DNA of 64,000 bases from Nocardiopsis potens DSM 45234. GTDB lineage: Bacteria > Actinomycetota > Actinomycetes > Streptosporangiales > Streptosporangiaceae. This document shows, piece by piece, positions 1-8,969 of this stretch. The position numbers and the translations under genes were made by a program. The notes below the pieces were generated by a model that saw only the letters and a program-made list of their open reading frames with translations, was not told where the DNA came from and made no database searches. The first letter of the stretch is position 1, and every line of letters starts with the position of its first letter. The stretch lies in NCBI RefSeq assembly GCF_000341105.1, contig NZ_ANBB01000002.1:186001-250000 (forward strand), written 5' to 3'.

Positions 1-204
1 CCGGTCACCCCGGTGACCGACACGGTCGGCGGCCCGGACCTGGCCGCCGGGGCGCTGGCGGTGGAGAAGAAGCAGGTCCTGGTCGGCACCGCCACCCACC
101 CGGTCCGCCTGGGCGACGTCCAGGCCCAGGGCAAGCGGATGATGAGCGCGGTCGACTGGGCCCGCGGTGTCCGCCCCGGCCCGGACGAGCGCCTGGGCGG
201 CTGA
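1..204 (+). CDS. fmt: Methionyl-tRNA formyltransferase, C-terminal end only (partial)
   Basis: Only the last ~67 codons are inside the window and the reading frame is open from base 1 to the TGA at 202-204. The visible tail has the Fmt C-terminal OB-fold pattern: a [17 protein letters not shown] stretch followed by MSAVDWARG, which helps bind initiator tRNA. The full enzyme transfers a formyl group from 10-formyl-THF to Met-tRNA(fMet) in the cytosol. The family is about 310 aa, so the catalytic hydrolase-like domain lies to the left. It is followed at 833 by rsmB, a pairing common in bacteria (fmt-rsmB), which supports the call. Confidence 0.85.
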   Translation, partial: PVTPVTDTVGGPDLAAGALAVEKKQVLVGTATHPVRLGDVQAQGKRMMSAVDWARGVRPGPDERLGG

Positions 205-568
205 CCGCCTCCCCTTCCGCGGCCCGTGCGCTCCCGCCGGGGAGCGCCGAGCCGCGGAAGGGGAGCCGGCGCGCCGCCGTCCCCGCCCCCGCTCCGGACC
301 GGGAGCGGCGACCTCTGCGGGCCCGGCCGCCTGCGGCGATGGCCGGAGCCGCTCCGGTCTCCCCGCAGCAGGCCGGCCGGACCGGCCGCCCGCCTCCCCG
401 ATGCCCATCGCACCCCGTCCGCCGAAGGCGGACCCCTCGGGGCGGCTCCCCGCCGGCGGCGAGGGGCACGGCGCTGCTGCCGCGTCGCGCGTCTTCGCGC
501 ATCCGTCCGGCGCCGGGGCCGGGCCGGGGCGCATGGCCGCGCGAGGCCGCCGCCGGTGGTCGAGGGAG

Positions 569-600
569 CGCACTGCGCGGCGGCACCGCCGCGCAGTGCG
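569..600. terminator. 15-bp perfect inverted repeat, hairpin without T-tract
   Basis: Arms 569-583 and 586-600 are exact reverse complements around a 2-base centre (CA). It lies downstream of fmt and upstream of the candidate rsmB promoter, so a role in ending the fmt transcript is plausible. There is no run of T after it, so it is not a canonical intrinsic terminator. Confidence 0.45.
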
Positions 601-730
601 GGGCGCGCACCCGTCCGGCGCCGGGAGGGCCGGCGCCGGACGCCGGTCCGCCGACCGGGCTCCAGCGGGGCGGCGGCGTCCGCGGTCGCGGGGCCCGGCG
701 GGGTGCGCCGGGGGCGGGGGCCACCGGCGC

Positions 731-736
731 TATCCT
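731..736 (+). promoter_or_regulatory. Candidate -10 box (TATCCT) of rsmB
   Basis: TATCCT fits the actinobacterial TAnnnT -10 pattern and stands out in a region almost devoid of A/T. It would give a leader of about 90 bases before the GTG at 833. No clear -35 is visible. Confidence 0.35.
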
Positions 737-832
737 CGGAAGAGGCGGTGCGCGCCGTGCGGGCGCGCCGGGGCAGAGCCCGACCGCCCACCCGTTCCTC
801 TCCACCCTTCTCCGACGCGAGGCGATGCCGAC

Positions 833-2290
833 GTGACCGACCGCTCCCGCTCCCCGTACCGTTCCGGACGCCGAGGGCCCGGCAAGGGCGGCGGGCAGCC
901 GGGCCGGCCGGCCCCCGCCCCCGGGACGGCGGTCCGCAGGGTCGCCTACGACGTGCTGCGGGCGGTGCAGGAGCGCGACGCCTACGCCAACCTGCTGCTC
1001 CCCGCCAAGCTCAAGGACCGCCGCCTGGACGGGCGGGACGCCGCCCTGGCCACCGAGCTGACCTACGGCACCCTGCGCCGCCAGGGCACCTACGACGCGA
1101 TCCTGGACGCCTGCGTGGACCGCTCGCTCTCCTCGGTCGACGCCGAGGTGCTGCCGCTGCTCCGGCTCGGCGCGCACCAGCTGCTGTCCACCAAGATCCC
1201 GCCGCACGCCGCGGTGAGCGCCACGGTGAACGTGGCCCGCCGCGCCGTCGGGCAGCACCGGGCCCGGTTCGCCAACGCGGTGCTGCGCAAGGTCGGCGCG
1301 CGCGACCTGGACGCCTGGACCGGCATCGTCGCCCCGGACCGGGCCGCCGACCCCGCCGGCCACCTCGCCGTGGTGCACAGCCACCCGCGGTGGATCGTCG
1401 AGGCGCTCGCCGCGGCCCTCGGGGACGACCTGGCCGGCGGCCTGGCCGAGACCGAGGCGCTGCTCGCCGCGCACAACGAGCGCCCCGGCGTCACCCTGCT
1501 GGCCAAGCCGGGCCGGGCCTCCGTGGCCGACCTGGTCGAAGGCGGCGCGCAGGCCGCCCGCTACTCGCCGCACGCCGCCTACCTCCCGGAGGGCGACCCG
1601 GCGCTGGTGCGCGAGGTCCGCCAGCGCCGCGCGGCGGTGCAGGACGAGGCCAGCCAGATGGTCGCGCTGGCGCTGGCCCGGGTCCGGGCCCAGGGCGCCG
1701 ACGCCCGCTGGCTGGACGCCTGCGCCGGCCCCGGCGGCAAGTCGGCGCTGCTGGCCGGGCTGGCCGGGCGGCGCGACGCCCGGCTGCTCTCCGCGGAGGT
1801 CCAGCCGGCCCGCGCCGGCCTGGTCGCCTCGGCGGTCGAGCGGTCGGTCCGGGACGCCGCCCGCGTGGTGGTGGCCGACTCCACCCGGCCCGCCTGGCGG
1901 GACGGCGCCTTCGACCGGGTGCTCGCCGACGTCCCCTGCACCGGCCTGGGGGCGCTGCGCCGCCGCCCGGAGTCCCGCTGGCGCCGCACCCCGCAGACCG
2001 CGGGCGAACTCGCCCCGCTCCAGACGGCCCTGCTGGAGCGCGCGCTGGACGCCGCCCGCCCCGGCGGCGTCGTCGCCTACGTGACCTGCTCCCCGCACCT
2101 CCCGGAGACCTCCGGCATCGTCGAGCCGGTCCTCGCGGCCCGCGCCGACGCCGAGCTCCTTCGCGCCGCCGACCACCTGCCCGAGGTCGGCGACGTCGCC
2201 GCCGGCCGGGACGGCATGTACGCGCAGTTCTGGCCGCACCGGCACGGCACCGACGCGATGTTCCTGGCCCTGATCCGGAAGCGGGGCTGA
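833..2290 (+). CDS. rsmB: 16S rRNA (cytosine-967-C5)-methyltransferase RsmB
   Basis: 485 aa from a GTG start. The sequence before this GTG is Arg/Pro-rich and not protein-like, and conserved sequence begins soon after. Residues ~30-165 form the NusB-like RNA-binding domain ([20 protein letters not shown], then an [12 protein letters not shown] segment). The Rossmann-type methyltransferase domain follows, with the SAM loop [14 protein letters not shown] near residue 295. Two cysteine motifs are present: DVPCTGLG near 367 and VTCSPH near 420, the second carrying the catalytic Cys in this family. It methylates C967 of 16S rRNA. It lies between fmt and rpe, all on the same strand. Length is normal for the family (430-480 aa). 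Confidence 0.92.
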   Translation: MTDRSRSPYRSGRRGPGKGGGQPGRPAPAPGTAVRRVAYDVLRAVQERDAYANLLLPAKLKDRRLDGRDAALATELTYGTLRRQGTYDAILDACVDRSLSSVDAEVLPLLRLGAHQLLSTKIPPHAAVSATVNVARRAVGQHRARFANAVLRKVGARDLDAWTGIVAPDRAADPAGHLAVVHSHPRWIVEALAAALGDDLAGGLAETEALLAAHNERPGVTLLAKPGRASVADLVEGGAQAARYSPHAAYLPEGDPALVREVRQRRAAVQDEASQMVALALARVRAQGADARWLDACAGPGGKSALLAGLAGRRDARLLSAEVQPARAGLVASAVERSVRDAARVVVADSTRPAWRDGAFDRVLADVPCTGLGALRRRPESRWRRTPQTAGELAPLQTALLERALDAARPGGVVAYVTCSPHLPETSGIVEPVLAARADAELLRAADHLPEVGDVAAGRDGMYAQFWPHRHGTDAMFLALIRKRG

Positions 2291-2413
2291 CCCGCCCCGC
2301 TCCCGCCCTCCCGGGTCGCCCTCGGCGCCGCCGCTGCCTCGACACCGGTCGAGACGGCGACGGCGCCGAGGTCAGCGCGGGGCGGGACGGGGGAGAGCCC
2401 TCCGGCGAGGATC

Positions 2414-2419
2414 TACACT
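2414..2419 (+). promoter_or_regulatory. -10 box (TACACT) of a leaderless rpe transcript
   Basis: TACACT ends 7 bases before the GTG start at 2427, the distance expected if transcription begins at or next to the start codon. There is no Shine-Dalgarno sequence between box and start, consistent with leaderless translation. Confidence 0.5.
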
Positions 2420-2426
2420 CTGGGGC

Positions 2427-3095
2427 GTGGCGATCCAGATCTCTCCCAGCATCCTGTCCGCCGACTTCGCGCACCTGGCAGACGAAGCGGCGGCCGTCGA
2501 GAACGCGGCCGACTGGCTGCACGTCGACGTCATGGACAACCATTTCGTGCCCAACCTGACCCTCGGCCTGCCGATCGTGGAGTCGCTGCTCAAGGCGGCG
2601 AAGCTGCCGCTGGACTGCCACCTGATGATCGAGGACCCGGACCGCTGGGCGCCGGCCTACGCCGAGGCGGGCGCGGGCAGCGTGACGATCCACGCGGAGG
2701 CCGCCAAGGCGCCGGTGCGCACGCTGCGGGCGATCCGCGCGGCGGGGGCGCGGGCCTCGCTCGCGCTGAACCCGGCCACCCCGCTGGAGTCCTACGCGGA
2801 CCTCCTCCCCGAGGTGGACATGCTGCTGCTGATGACGGTGGAGCCCGGGTTCGGCGGGCAGAAGTTCATCGACCTGGTGCTGCCCAAGATCCGCAAGGCC
2901 CGGGAGCTGGTCGGCGGGCGGGACGCCGCGGTGTGGGTGCAGGTCGACGGCGGCGTCGCGGCCGACACCATCGAGCGCGCGGCCGAGGCCGGCGCGGACG
3001 TCTTCGTCGCCGGCTCGGCGGTCTACGGGGCGGAGAACCCGGCCGCCGCGGTGGAGTCGCTCCGCGCGGCCGCGGAGAAGGCCGCCGCCGGCTGA
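2427..3095 (+). CDS. rpe: Ribulose-phosphate 3-epimerase
   Basis: 222 aa, the usual length. It interconverts D-ribulose-5-phosphate and D-xylulose-5-phosphate in the pentose phosphate pathway and Calvin-type cycles. It is a single TIM-barrel with the family landmarks: SPSILSADF at the N-terminus, [12 protein letters not shown] (metal His/Asp), [21 protein letters not shown] (phosphate loop and active site), VDGGV with the second catalytic Asp, and FVAGSAVYG near the end. The GTG start has no ribosome binding site but sits 7 bases after a TACACT box. A 26-bp palindrome follows 34 bases after the stop. Confidence 0.95.
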   Translation: MAIQISPSILSADFAHLADEAAAVENAADWLHVDVMDNHFVPNLTLGLPIVESLLKAAKLPLDCHLMIEDPDRWAPAYAEAGAGSVTIHAEAAKAPVRTLRAIRAAGARASLALNPATPLESYADLLPEVDMLLLMTVEPGFGGQKFIDLVLPKIRKARELVGGRDAAVWVQVDGGVAADTIERAAEAGADVFVAGSAVYGAENPAAAVESLRAAAEKAAAG

Positions 3096-3129
3096 CCGGC
3101 CGCCCCTCCCCGGCGATCGCGGTGCCGCG

Positions 3130-3155
3130 GGCCGGTCAGAGCGCTCTGACCGGCC
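3130..3155. terminator. 26-bp perfect palindrome downstream of rpe
   Basis: Bases 3130-3155 read identically on both strands (13-base half GGCCGGTCAGAGC). It starts 35 bases after the rpe stop and could fold into a hairpin ending the rpe transcript. The lack of a central spacer and of a T-tract also allows a protein-binding operator. Confidence 0.5.
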
Positions 3156-3271
3156 TGCACCGTCTCGGCCACCGCGCCGGGGCCGCCGCGGGTCCGGCCC
3201 CGGGAAGCGCCGGTCCGGCCCGTGCGCGGCGGCGCGGGGAGCGCCTTCGGGGCGCGGGCCGCGGCGTGGAC

Positions 3272-3277
3272 TAGGAT
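3272..3277 (+). promoter_or_regulatory. Candidate -10 box (TAGGAT) for the PAP2 gene
   Basis: TAGGAT fits TAnnnT and would start a transcript with a ~200-base leader ahead of the ATG at 3488. The spacer 3096-3487 otherwise holds only the rpe-downstream palindrome and GC-rich low-complexity sequence. Confidence 0.3.
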
Positions 3278-3487
3278 CCCTGGGAACCGCTTGGTCTGGA
3301 ACCGGTGCCCGGGAACGGGGGCCGGGAAGGCGCGCTCCAGGCGACGGTCGGCCGGTGTCGGAACGGAAGGGGCCGCAGGAGCGCGCAAGCGTCCGATCGG
3401 GCCGGGGCGGACGGGGGACCGGACCGCCCGGGGCCCGGTGCGGGGCCGGTGTGCGCCCGGGCGCCCCGGAGTGCGCGGAGTGTGCGG

Positions 3488-4477
3488 ATGGACGTGGTGT
3501 GGGGCGCCGAATCGGGCGCCGTCCGGTGGGTGCAGGGGTGGGGCTCCTGGCTGGAGCCCCTCATGCAGGCAGTCACCGCCCTGGGATCGAAGGCGCTGTT
3601 CGTGGCGCTCCTCCCGCTGATCTTCTGGAGCGTGCACGCCGGGCTCGGCGCCCGCCTGTCCCTGGTGCTGCTCGGGTCGGCCACCGTCAACTCCGTCGCC
3701 AAGGCGCTGCTCTGCGCGCCCCGGCCGTACTGGTACGACCCCGGGATCAGGCCGCTGTCCACCGAGTCGACGTTCGGCGCCCCCTCCGGCCACGCCCAGC
3801 TCTCCGTGACCTTCTGGGGCTACCTGGCCGCGCAGTCGGCCCGGCGCGCGGTGCGGGCCGGCGCCGCGGCGCTGATCGCCCTGGTCTGCCTCTCCCGGAT
3901 CTACCTCGGCGTGCACTTCTTCAGCGACATCGCGCTCGGCCTGGCGCTCGGCGCCCTGCTGCTCTGGGCGGCGCTGCGCTACGAGGAGGCGCTGCTGCGG
4001 CGGTGGCGGGCGCTGTCGCTGCCGGTGCAGACGGCGCTGGCGGTGGCCGCGTCCGCGGTGCCGGTCGCGCTGGTCGCGGCCTACCAGGCGGTGCTCCGCG
4101 CGGGCTGGTCGGTGCCGGAGGAGTGGGCCGGGGCGGTGCCGCCGGACGTGGCGGGGGAGGCGCTGGCGCACACCGGCGCGCTCGGCGGCGCCCTGCTCGG
4201 CGCGGTCGCCGGCTTCACCGTGCTGGACCGGCGCGGCTGGTACAGCGCGAGCGGGTCGCTGATCACCCGCGCCGCCCGCTATGTGACCGGGATCACCGGC
4301 GTCCTGCTCATCCTGGCGGTGGCTCGCCTGGCCCTGCCCGACACCGCCGGCGCCGCCGGCGAGTACGCCCTCTACCTGCTGATCTCGCTCTGGGCGGCGC
4401 TCGGCGCCCCCGAGCTCTTCGTGCGGCTGCGGATGGCCGACCGGCCGGACGGCGACCGGGCCGGCGCAACTCCCTGA
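3488..4477 (+). CDS. PAP2-superfamily membrane phosphatase
   Basis: 329 aa. All three parts of the acid-phosphatase signature are present: KALLCAPRP (KX6RP, ~residue 70), PSGHAQLS (PSGH, ~98) and SRIYLGVHFFSD (SRX5HX3D, ~137). About seven to eight hydrophobic segments indicate an integral membrane enzyme with the active site facing outward. Such enzymes remove phosphate from lipid phosphates, for example undecaprenyl or phosphatidylglycerol phosphate; the substrate here cannot be told. A C-terminal extension of ~150 residues adds further membrane spans beyond the core domain. The ATG is the first start in front of conserved-looking sequence; the open frame upstream is low complexity. Confidence 0.85.
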   Translation: MDVVWGAESGAVRWVQGWGSWLEPLMQAVTALGSKALFVALLPLIFWSVHAGLGARLSLVLLGSATVNSVAKALLCAPRPYWYDPGIRPLSTESTFGAPSGHAQLSVTFWGYLAAQSARRAVRAGAAALIALVCLSRIYLGVHFFSDIALGLALGALLLWAALRYEEALLRRWRALSLPVQTALAVAASAVPVALVAAYQAVLRAGWSVPEEWAGAVPPDVAGEALAHTGALGGALLGAVAGFTVLDRRGWYSASGSLITRAARYVTGITGVLLILAVARLALPDTAGAAGEYALYLLISLWAALGAPELFVRLRMADRPDGDRAGATP

Positions 4478-4534
4478 GCGGCCCGCCCCGGGCCCGGGAA
4501 CCCCGGCGCGGCAGGGGATCCCGGGCTCCGAGGC

Positions 4535-4573
4535 GGGGCGGTGCGCACCGGCGGCCGCCCCGCGCACCGCCCC
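4535..4573. terminator. Hairpin downstream of the PAP2 gene
   Basis: 12-bp arms (GGGGCGGTGCGC at 4535-4546 and its complement at 4562-4573) enclose a 15-base loop. It separates the PAP2 gene from the FMN riboswitch. There is no T-tract. Confidence 0.4.
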
Positions 4574-4654
4574 CTCCGGCCGGTTCACCAGGGGCCCCGG
4601 TGAACGCCGGGAATGCGCCGGCGTGGCAGACTGTTCGACCAAGACGTAGTCGAA

Positions 4655-4785
4655 ACGCGTGCTCCGGGGTCGGTGAAAATCCGAACCGGCGGTGACAGTC
4701 CGCGACCCGGCCGAAGCCATCGGCCGGTTGAACCGGTGGAATTCCGGTACCGACGGTGAAAGTCCGGATGGGAGGCAGTACGCGT
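4655..4785 (+). promoter_or_regulatory. FMN riboswitch (RFN element)
   Basis: The hallmark blocks of the RFN aptamer occur in order. ACGCGT at 4655-4660 closes with ACGCGT at 4780-4785 to form P1. GGTCGGTGAAAATCCGAACC is followed by GGCGGTGACAGTCCGCGACC. A variable stem comes next, then GGTGGAATTCCGGTACCGAC, GGTGAAAGTCCGGATGGGAG and the closing strand. FMN binding is known to shut down riboflavin genes. This aptamer sits 124 bases ahead of ribE and therefore very probably controls ribE-pnuC-ribBA-ribH. Confidence 0.95.
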
Positions 4786-4845
4786 GGGACCGGTCGGCCC
4801 CTCTCGGCCCGGTAGGGCGGGCGGCGGCGTACCGGTTCTTACAGC

Positions 4846-4900
4846 CGGCGGGTGAGCCCGCCGAGCCGAGAACCCCGGAGCCTGACAAGGTTAGGGGTTC
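4846..4900 (+). promoter_or_regulatory. Riboswitch expression platform hairpins before ribE
   Basis: Two hairpins follow the aptamer. The first has arms CGGCGGG 4846-4852 and CCCGCCG 4857-4863. The second has arms GAACCCC 4870-4876 and GGGGTTC 4894-4900, ending 8 bases before the ribE ATG. The second one covers the only purine-rich stretch able to act as ribosome binding site, which suggests control of translation start rather than termination. No T-tract is present. The mechanism is an inference. Confidence 0.5.
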
Positions 4901-4908
4901 GGAACCGG

Positions 4909-5550
4909 ATGTTCACCGGAATCGTGGAGGAACTGGGCGAGGTCGCCGAGATCACGCCCTTCTCCGACGCTCACGGGGAGTCGGCGCGGATCACCGTGCA
5001 CGGCCCCCTGGTCACCTCCGACGCCGCACACGGCGACTCCATCGCGGTCAACGGCGTCTGCCTGACCGTCACCGGGGCCTCCGGCGGCGCGTTCACCGCC
5101 GACGTGATGAAGGAGACGCTGGACCGCTCCTCGCTCGGCGCGCTGCGCACCGGCTCCCCGGTCAACCTGGAGCGCGCCGCCAGGGCCTCCGACCGGCTCG
5201 GCGGGCACATCGTCCAGGGCCACGTGGACGGCACCGCCGAACTGCTGGAGCGCACCCCCGCGCAGCGCTGGGAGACGCTCCGCTTCTCGCTCCCCGGCCA
5301 CCTCGCCCGCTACGTCGCGGAGAAGGGCTCGATCGCGGTCGACGGGGTGAGCCTGACCGTCGCCTCGGTCGAGGACGCCGCCTTCACGGTGAGCCTGATC
5401 CCCACCACCCTGGAGCTGACCACGCTGGGCCGCACCGCGGTCGGCGGCACGGTCAACCTGGAGGTCGACGTCATCGCCAAGTACGTCGAGCGGATCGCCT
5501 CGGCCGGCGCCGCGTCCGCCGCCGACGCCGCCGGAAGGGGGCGTGCCTGA
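4909..5550 (+). CDS. ribE: Riboflavin synthase, alpha subunit
   Basis: 213 aa. It joins two 6,7-dimethyl-8-ribityllumazine molecules to give riboflavin. It begins with the invariant [10 protein letters not shown]. Two tandem lumazine-binding repeats follow, roughly 1-97 and 98-195. Each has an [11 protein letters not shown] or [11 protein letters not shown] motif, and the pair is joined near HIVQGHVDG. The start is fixed by the conserved N-terminus. It is the first gene after the FMN riboswitch. Its TGA shares a base with the ATG of pnuC (TGATG), so the two are translationally coupled. Confidence 0.95.
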   Translation: MFTGIVEELGEVAEITPFSDAHGESARITVHGPLVTSDAAHGDSIAVNGVCLTVTGASGGAFTADVMKETLDRSSLGALRTGSPVNLERAARASDRLGGHIVQGHVDGTAELLERTPAQRWETLRFSLPGHLARYVAEKGSIAVDGVSLTVASVEDAAFTVSLIPTTLELTTLGRTAVGGTVNLEVDVIAKYVERIASAGAASAADAAGRGRA

Positions 5551-6215
5551 TGGGCGGCGCGCACACCGGCGTGTGGTGGCTGGAATGGGCCTACGCCGGA
5601 TTCACCCTCTTCGGCGAGCACGTCCGCTGGGCCGACCTGCTGGGCAACATCGCCGCACTGGCCACCGTCGCGCTGGCGGTCCGCCGGTCGATGTGGACCT
5701 GGCCGGTGCAGCTGACCGGCGCGGTGCTGCTGTTCGCCGTCTCCATCGACGCCCACCTCACCGGCAACGCCCTCAAGCAGCTCATGTTCATCGGCCTGGT
5801 CGCCTACGGCTGGACCCGCTGGGCGCGGGCCACCAAGGGCGGCGCCGACCTGAAGGTCCGCCCGGCCACCGGGCACGAGCGCGGCCTGCTGCTCGGGCTG
5901 CTGCTCGGCGGGACCGTCGCGGTGGCGCTGCTCTTCCAGGCCACCGGGGCCTCCTGGGCGCCCTGGCCGGACGCCTTCATCTTCGTCGGCAGCGCGATCG
6001 CCACGTTCGGGCAGAGCCGCGCCCTGATCGACTTCTGGTTCGTGTGGATCATCGTCGACCTGGTCGGCGTCCCGCTGGCGCTGATGTCCGGCCTGTGGGT
6101 CAGCGGCCTGGTCTACAGCGTGTTCTTCGTGCTCGCCGCGGCCGGCATCCGCGACTGGGTCCGGCAGTACCGGCTCCGCGAACCCGGCGCGGCCGAGGCG
6201 GAGGTGCGCACATGA
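5550..6215 (+). CDS. PnuC-family membrane transporter, probable riboflavin importer (PnuX-like)
   Basis: 221 aa with about seven hydrophobic segments. The central stretch ([20 protein letters not shown], then [20 protein letters not shown]) and the C-terminal [20 protein letters not shown] match the PnuC fold. PnuC proteins carry nicotinamide riboside by facilitated diffusion. Relatives under FMN riboswitch control in actinobacteria are known as riboflavin transporters (PnuX). Because this copy lies inside the rib operon, overlapped at both ends (TGATG with ribE, ATGA at 6212-6215), riboflavin uptake is the most likely role. Substrate is inferred from context. Confidence 0.8.
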   Translation: MGGAHTGVWWLEWAYAGFTLFGEHVRWADLLGNIAALATVALAVRRSMWTWPVQLTGAVLLFAVSIDAHLTGNALKQLMFIGLVAYGWTRWARATKGGADLKVRPATGHERGLLLGLLLGGTVAVALLFQATGASWAPWPDAFIFVGSAIATFGQSRALIDFWFVWIIVDLVGVPLALMSGLWVSGLVYSVFFVLAAAGIRDWVRQYRLREPGAAEAEVRT

Positions 6216-6277
6216 CCCCGCCCCGCGCCGCCGAGGCGCCCCGCACCGCACCAGAGGCCCCCGCACCCGGAGGAACG

Positions 6278-7576
6278 ATGACCACCGCCGCACCGGACGC
6301 CCCCGCGCCCGCCCCCGTCCGCCTGGACGCCGTCGCCGACGCGATCGCCGACATCGCCGCCGGCCGCCCGGTCGTCGTGGTCGACGACGAGAACCGGGAG
6401 AACGAGGGGGACCTGATCTTCGCGGCCGAGGCCGCCACCCCCGAACTGCTCGCCTTCATGATCCGGTACACCTCCGGCGTGGTCTGCACCGCGATGACCG
6501 GGGAGGACCTGGACCGGCTCGAACTGCCGCTGATGATCGCCGCCAATGAGGACCGGATGGGCACCGCCTACACCGTCACGGTGGACGCCCGCACCGGCGT
6601 GACCACCGGGATCTCCGCGGCGGACCGGGCCCGCACCATCACCCTGCTCGCCTCGGCCCGCAGCACCGCCGCCGACCTGGCCCGCCCCGGCCACGTGCTG
6701 CCGCTGCGCGCCCGCCCCGGCGGCGTGCTGGCCCGCCGCGGCCACACCGAGGCCGCGGTGGACCTGGCGCGGTTGGCCGGCCGGCGCCCCGCCGGGGTGA
6801 TCGCCGAGGTGGTCAACGACGACGGCACCATGGCCCGGCTGCCCCGGCTGCGCGAGTTCGCCGACGAGCACGGGCTGCGCCTGGTCTCCATCGAGCAGCT
6901 CGTCGCCCACCTGGAGCAGGCGGAGGGGGCGGCCCGCACCGCGGAGGCCCCGCGCACCTCCCGCGCCCGCGAGGTGGAGCGCGCCGCGGAGACCCGGCTG
7001 CCCAACCGGCACGGCGTCTGGCGGGCGGTGGGCTACCTGGGCCGGGCCGACGGCGCCGAGCACGTCGCCCTGGTGATGGGCGAGGTCGCCGACGGCGCGG
7101 AGGTGCCGGTCCGGGTGCACTCGGAGTGCCTCACCGGCGACGCGTTCGGCTCGCTGCGCTGCGACTGCGGCGAGCAGCTGGAGGCGGCGATGGCCGAGAT
7201 CGCCGCGGCCGGCCGCGGCGTCCTGGTCTACCTGCGCGGGCACGAGGGCCGCGGCATCGGGCTGATGGACAAGCTGCGCGCCTACCGGCTGCAGGACACC
7301 GGCGCCGACACCGTCGACGCCAACCTGGAGCTGGGCCTGCCCGCCGACGCCCGCGACTTCGCCGCGGCCGCCGGGATCCTGTCCGACCTGGGGGTGCGCT
7401 CGATCCGGCTGCTCAGCAACAACCCGGAGAAGGAGCGGGCGCTGGAGGAGAACGGCGTCCCGGTCCCGGAGCGGACCCCGATGCCCGCCGCCGTCACCCC
7501 GGACAACCTGCGCTACCTGCGCACCAAGCGGGACCGGATGGGCCACGACCTGCCCGGGGTCTCCGCCGGCGAATGA
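6278..7576 (+). CDS. ribBA: Bifunctional 3,4-dihydroxy-2-butanone-4-phosphate synthase / GTP cyclohydrolase II
   Basis: 432 aa from an ATG preceded at good spacing by GGAGGAA. An in-frame ATG at 6212 overlapping the pnuC stop (ATGA) is the alternative; the extra residues are Pro/Ala-rich. The first domain (to ~210) makes dihydroxybutanone phosphate: [10 protein letters not shown] acidic loop, TGISAADRA, and the [19 protein letters not shown] segment. The second is GTP cyclohydrolase II with zinc ligands in [15 protein letters not shown], followed by [16 protein letters not shown]. Together they supply both precursors of the riboflavin pathway. All active-site motifs look intact. Confidence 0.94.
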   Translation: MTTAAPDAPAPAPVRLDAVADAIADIAAGRPVVVVDDENRENEGDLIFAAEAATPELLAFMIRYTSGVVCTAMTGEDLDRLELPLMIAANEDRMGTAYTVTVDARTGVTTGISAADRARTITLLASARSTAADLARPGHVLPLRARPGGVLARRGHTEAAVDLARLAGRRPAGVIAEVVNDDGTMARLPRLREFADEHGLRLVSIEQLVAHLEQAEGAARTAEAPRTSRAREVERAAETRLPNRHGVWRAVGYLGRADGAEHVALVMGEVADGAEVPVRVHSECLTGDAFGSLRCDCGEQLEAAMAEIAAAGRGVLVYLRGHEGRGIGLMDKLRAYRLQDTGADTVDANLELGLPADARDFAAAAGILSDLGVRSIRLLSNNPEKERALEENGVPVPERTPMPAAVTPDNLRYLRTKRDRMGHDLPGVSAGE

Positions 7577-7637
7577 CCTCCGGCCCCCGGAGCACTCCGG
7601 GGGACCGGGACGGAACACGAGGAAGAGGACGGAAGCC

Positions 7638-8138
7638 ATGAGCGTCACCGGACGCCCCGACGCCCAGGTGCCCGACGCGCCGGGCCTGACCCTGGGCATC
7701 GCCGCCGCGCGGTGGAACGCCGATGTGGTCGAACCCATGCTGGAGCGGGCGCTGGCCGCCGCCGAGGCGGCCGGAACCGAGCCGCCCACCGTGGTGCGCG
7801 TGGCCGGCGCGGTGGAACTGCCGGTCATCGCCCAGGAGCTGGCCCGCGGCCACGACGCCGTGGTGGCGCTGGGCGCGGTGGTGCGCGGCGGCACCCCGCA
7901 CTTCGACTACGTCTGCCAGGCGGTCACCCACGGGCTGACCGAGGCCGCGCTCCGCGAGTCCACCCCTGTGGCGAGCGGTGTGCTCACCTGTGATACGCAG
8001 GAGCAGGCGCTGGCGCGCGCCGGCCTGCCCGGCGCCATCGAGGACAAGGGGTGGGAGGCGGCCGCGGCCGCGATCGACTCCGCCCTGGCCCTGCGCGCGC
8101 TGCGCGCCGGCGACCGGCGCGCGGCGGCGGCCCGCTAG
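7638..8138 (+). CDS. ribH: 6,7-dimethyl-8-ribityllumazine synthase
   Basis: 166 aa, normal length. It condenses dihydroxybutanone phosphate with the pyrimidine made by the GTP cyclohydrolase branch. Family motifs are all present: [56 protein letters not shown] and [10 protein letters not shown]. The ATG follows a GGAAGAGGACGGAAG leader. It is the last biosynthetic gene of the riboswitch-controlled operon, 61 bases after ribBA. Confidence 0.95.
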   Translation: MSVTGRPDAQVPDAPGLTLGIAAARWNADVVEPMLERALAAAEAAGTEPPTVVRVAGAVELPVIAQELARGHDAVVALGAVVRGGTPHFDYVCQAVTHGLTEAALRESTPVASGVLTCDTQEQALARAGLPGAIEDKGWEAAAAAIDSALALRALRAGDRRAAAAR

Positions 8139-8180
8139 CGCCCCAGGAGCAGACGGCCGAGAGCGGAGAAGCAGGAGAAG

Positions 8181-8675
8181 ATGCCGACGAGCAGCAGTGG
8201 AGAGGCCGTGGTGGGCGAGGACACCGCCGGCGCGGGACCGCGGCTCCCCGTGGTGTACCGGCCCCGCAACATCAGGATCGTCGCCTACGGGTCGGCCGTG
8301 CTCCTCATCGCCACGATGACGGTGCTGGCCGCCATGCTGCCCCCGGACTGGAGGCTGCAGGACCGGGTGGGCCTGGTGCTGATGGGGCTGGTGTTCGCCG
8401 GGGTGCTGCACCTGCTCGGACGCCCCAGGCTGATCGCCGCGGAGGACGGCGTGACGGTGGTCAACGGCATCCGAACGCACGTCCTGGAGTGGGCGGAGAT
8501 CGTCGACATCGCGATGCGCGAGGGCGAGCCGTGGCCCTCGATGGACCTCTCCGACGGCTCCACCCTGGCGGTCATGGGGATCCAGAGCAACGACGGGCCC
8601 CGGGCCACCGCCGACCTGGATGCCTTCAAGGAGCTCCTGGAGCAGCGCGGCGAGGCGCAGGAACCGGGCGCCTGA
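8181..8675 (+). CDS. PH-domain-containing membrane protein
   Basis: 164 aa. Two predicted membrane helices (about 35-52 and 64-80) are followed by a small beta-rich domain (GRPRLIAAEDGVTVVNGIRT, then WAEIVDIAMREG) that resembles the bacterial PH domain found in actinobacterial proteins encoded next to ribH. Function is unknown. It starts 42 bases after ribH behind a GGAGAAGCAGGAG ribosome binding site, so it is probably in the same transcript. Confidence 0.7.
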   Translation: MPTSSSGEAVVGEDTAGAGPRLPVVYRPRNIRIVAYGSAVLLIATMTVLAAMLPPDWRLQDRVGLVLMGLVFAGVLHLLGRPRLIAAEDGVTVVNGIRTHVLEWAEIVDIAMREGEPWPSMDLSDGSTLAVMGIQSNDGPRATADLDAFKELLEQRGEAQEPGA

Positions 8676-8751
8676 CGGGGGCCGGGGGAGTTCCGGGAAG
8701 CCCGGTGCGGGCGGGCCGAACCGGTCGGGTGCGCCGCGCGTCACACCGGGT

Positions 8752-8874
8752 ATGGACGTCCGGACCCGCAGAGAAGGCCAGACCCGCCCCCGGCGCGGCA
8801 CCGTCGACCTGGCGAGCCTCGTGTTCTGGACCGCGGTCGTCGCCATCGCGCTGATCGCGTTCCTGCCGACCTGA
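8752..8874 (+). CDS. Small hypothetical single-span membrane protein (40 aa)
   Basis: A short frame from an ATG gives a basic, polar N-terminal half (TRREGQTRPRRG) and one hydrophobic helix near the C-terminus (VFWTAVVAIALIAFL). A short positively charged segment before a helix is typical of small inner-membrane proteins. It is followed 55 bases later by a strong terminator, consistent with the last gene of the operon. No family recognised; the ribosome binding site is poor. Confidence 0.4.
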   Translation: MDVRTRREGQTRPRRGTVDLASLVFWTAVVAIALIAFLPT

Positions 8875-8928
8875 GGCGCACGCACCGGCCGCGGCGCTCC
8901 GCAACCGACCCCGAAGAGCCGACCCGAG

Positions 8929-8969
8929 GACCGGCCCCGCTCCCCGAGAGCGGGGCCGGTCCCGTTTTT
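8929..8969 (+). terminator. Intrinsic terminator of the riboflavin operon region
   Basis: A perfect 14-bp stem (8929-8942 with 8948-8961) and a 5-base loop are followed by CCGTTTTT. It is a canonical rho-independent terminator closing the plus-strand genes from ribE onward. Confidence 0.9.

Larger units (their letters stand above)
205..832. other. Gene-free GC-rich spacer between fmt and rsmB
   Basis: No convincing gene is seen. Open frames here encode only Pro/Arg/Gly/Ala-rich low-complexity sequence, as expected for a frame without stops in very GC-rich DNA. The spacer holds a perfect inverted repeat at 569-600 and a TATCCT box at 731-736 that could be the rsmB promoter. The spacing is unusually long for fmt-rsmB, which often overlap or nearly do. 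Confidence 0.5.

Noticed and set aside
5-2245. 746-codon minus-strand frame opposite rsmB
   Set aside because: Antisense shadow of rsmB with low-complexity translation.
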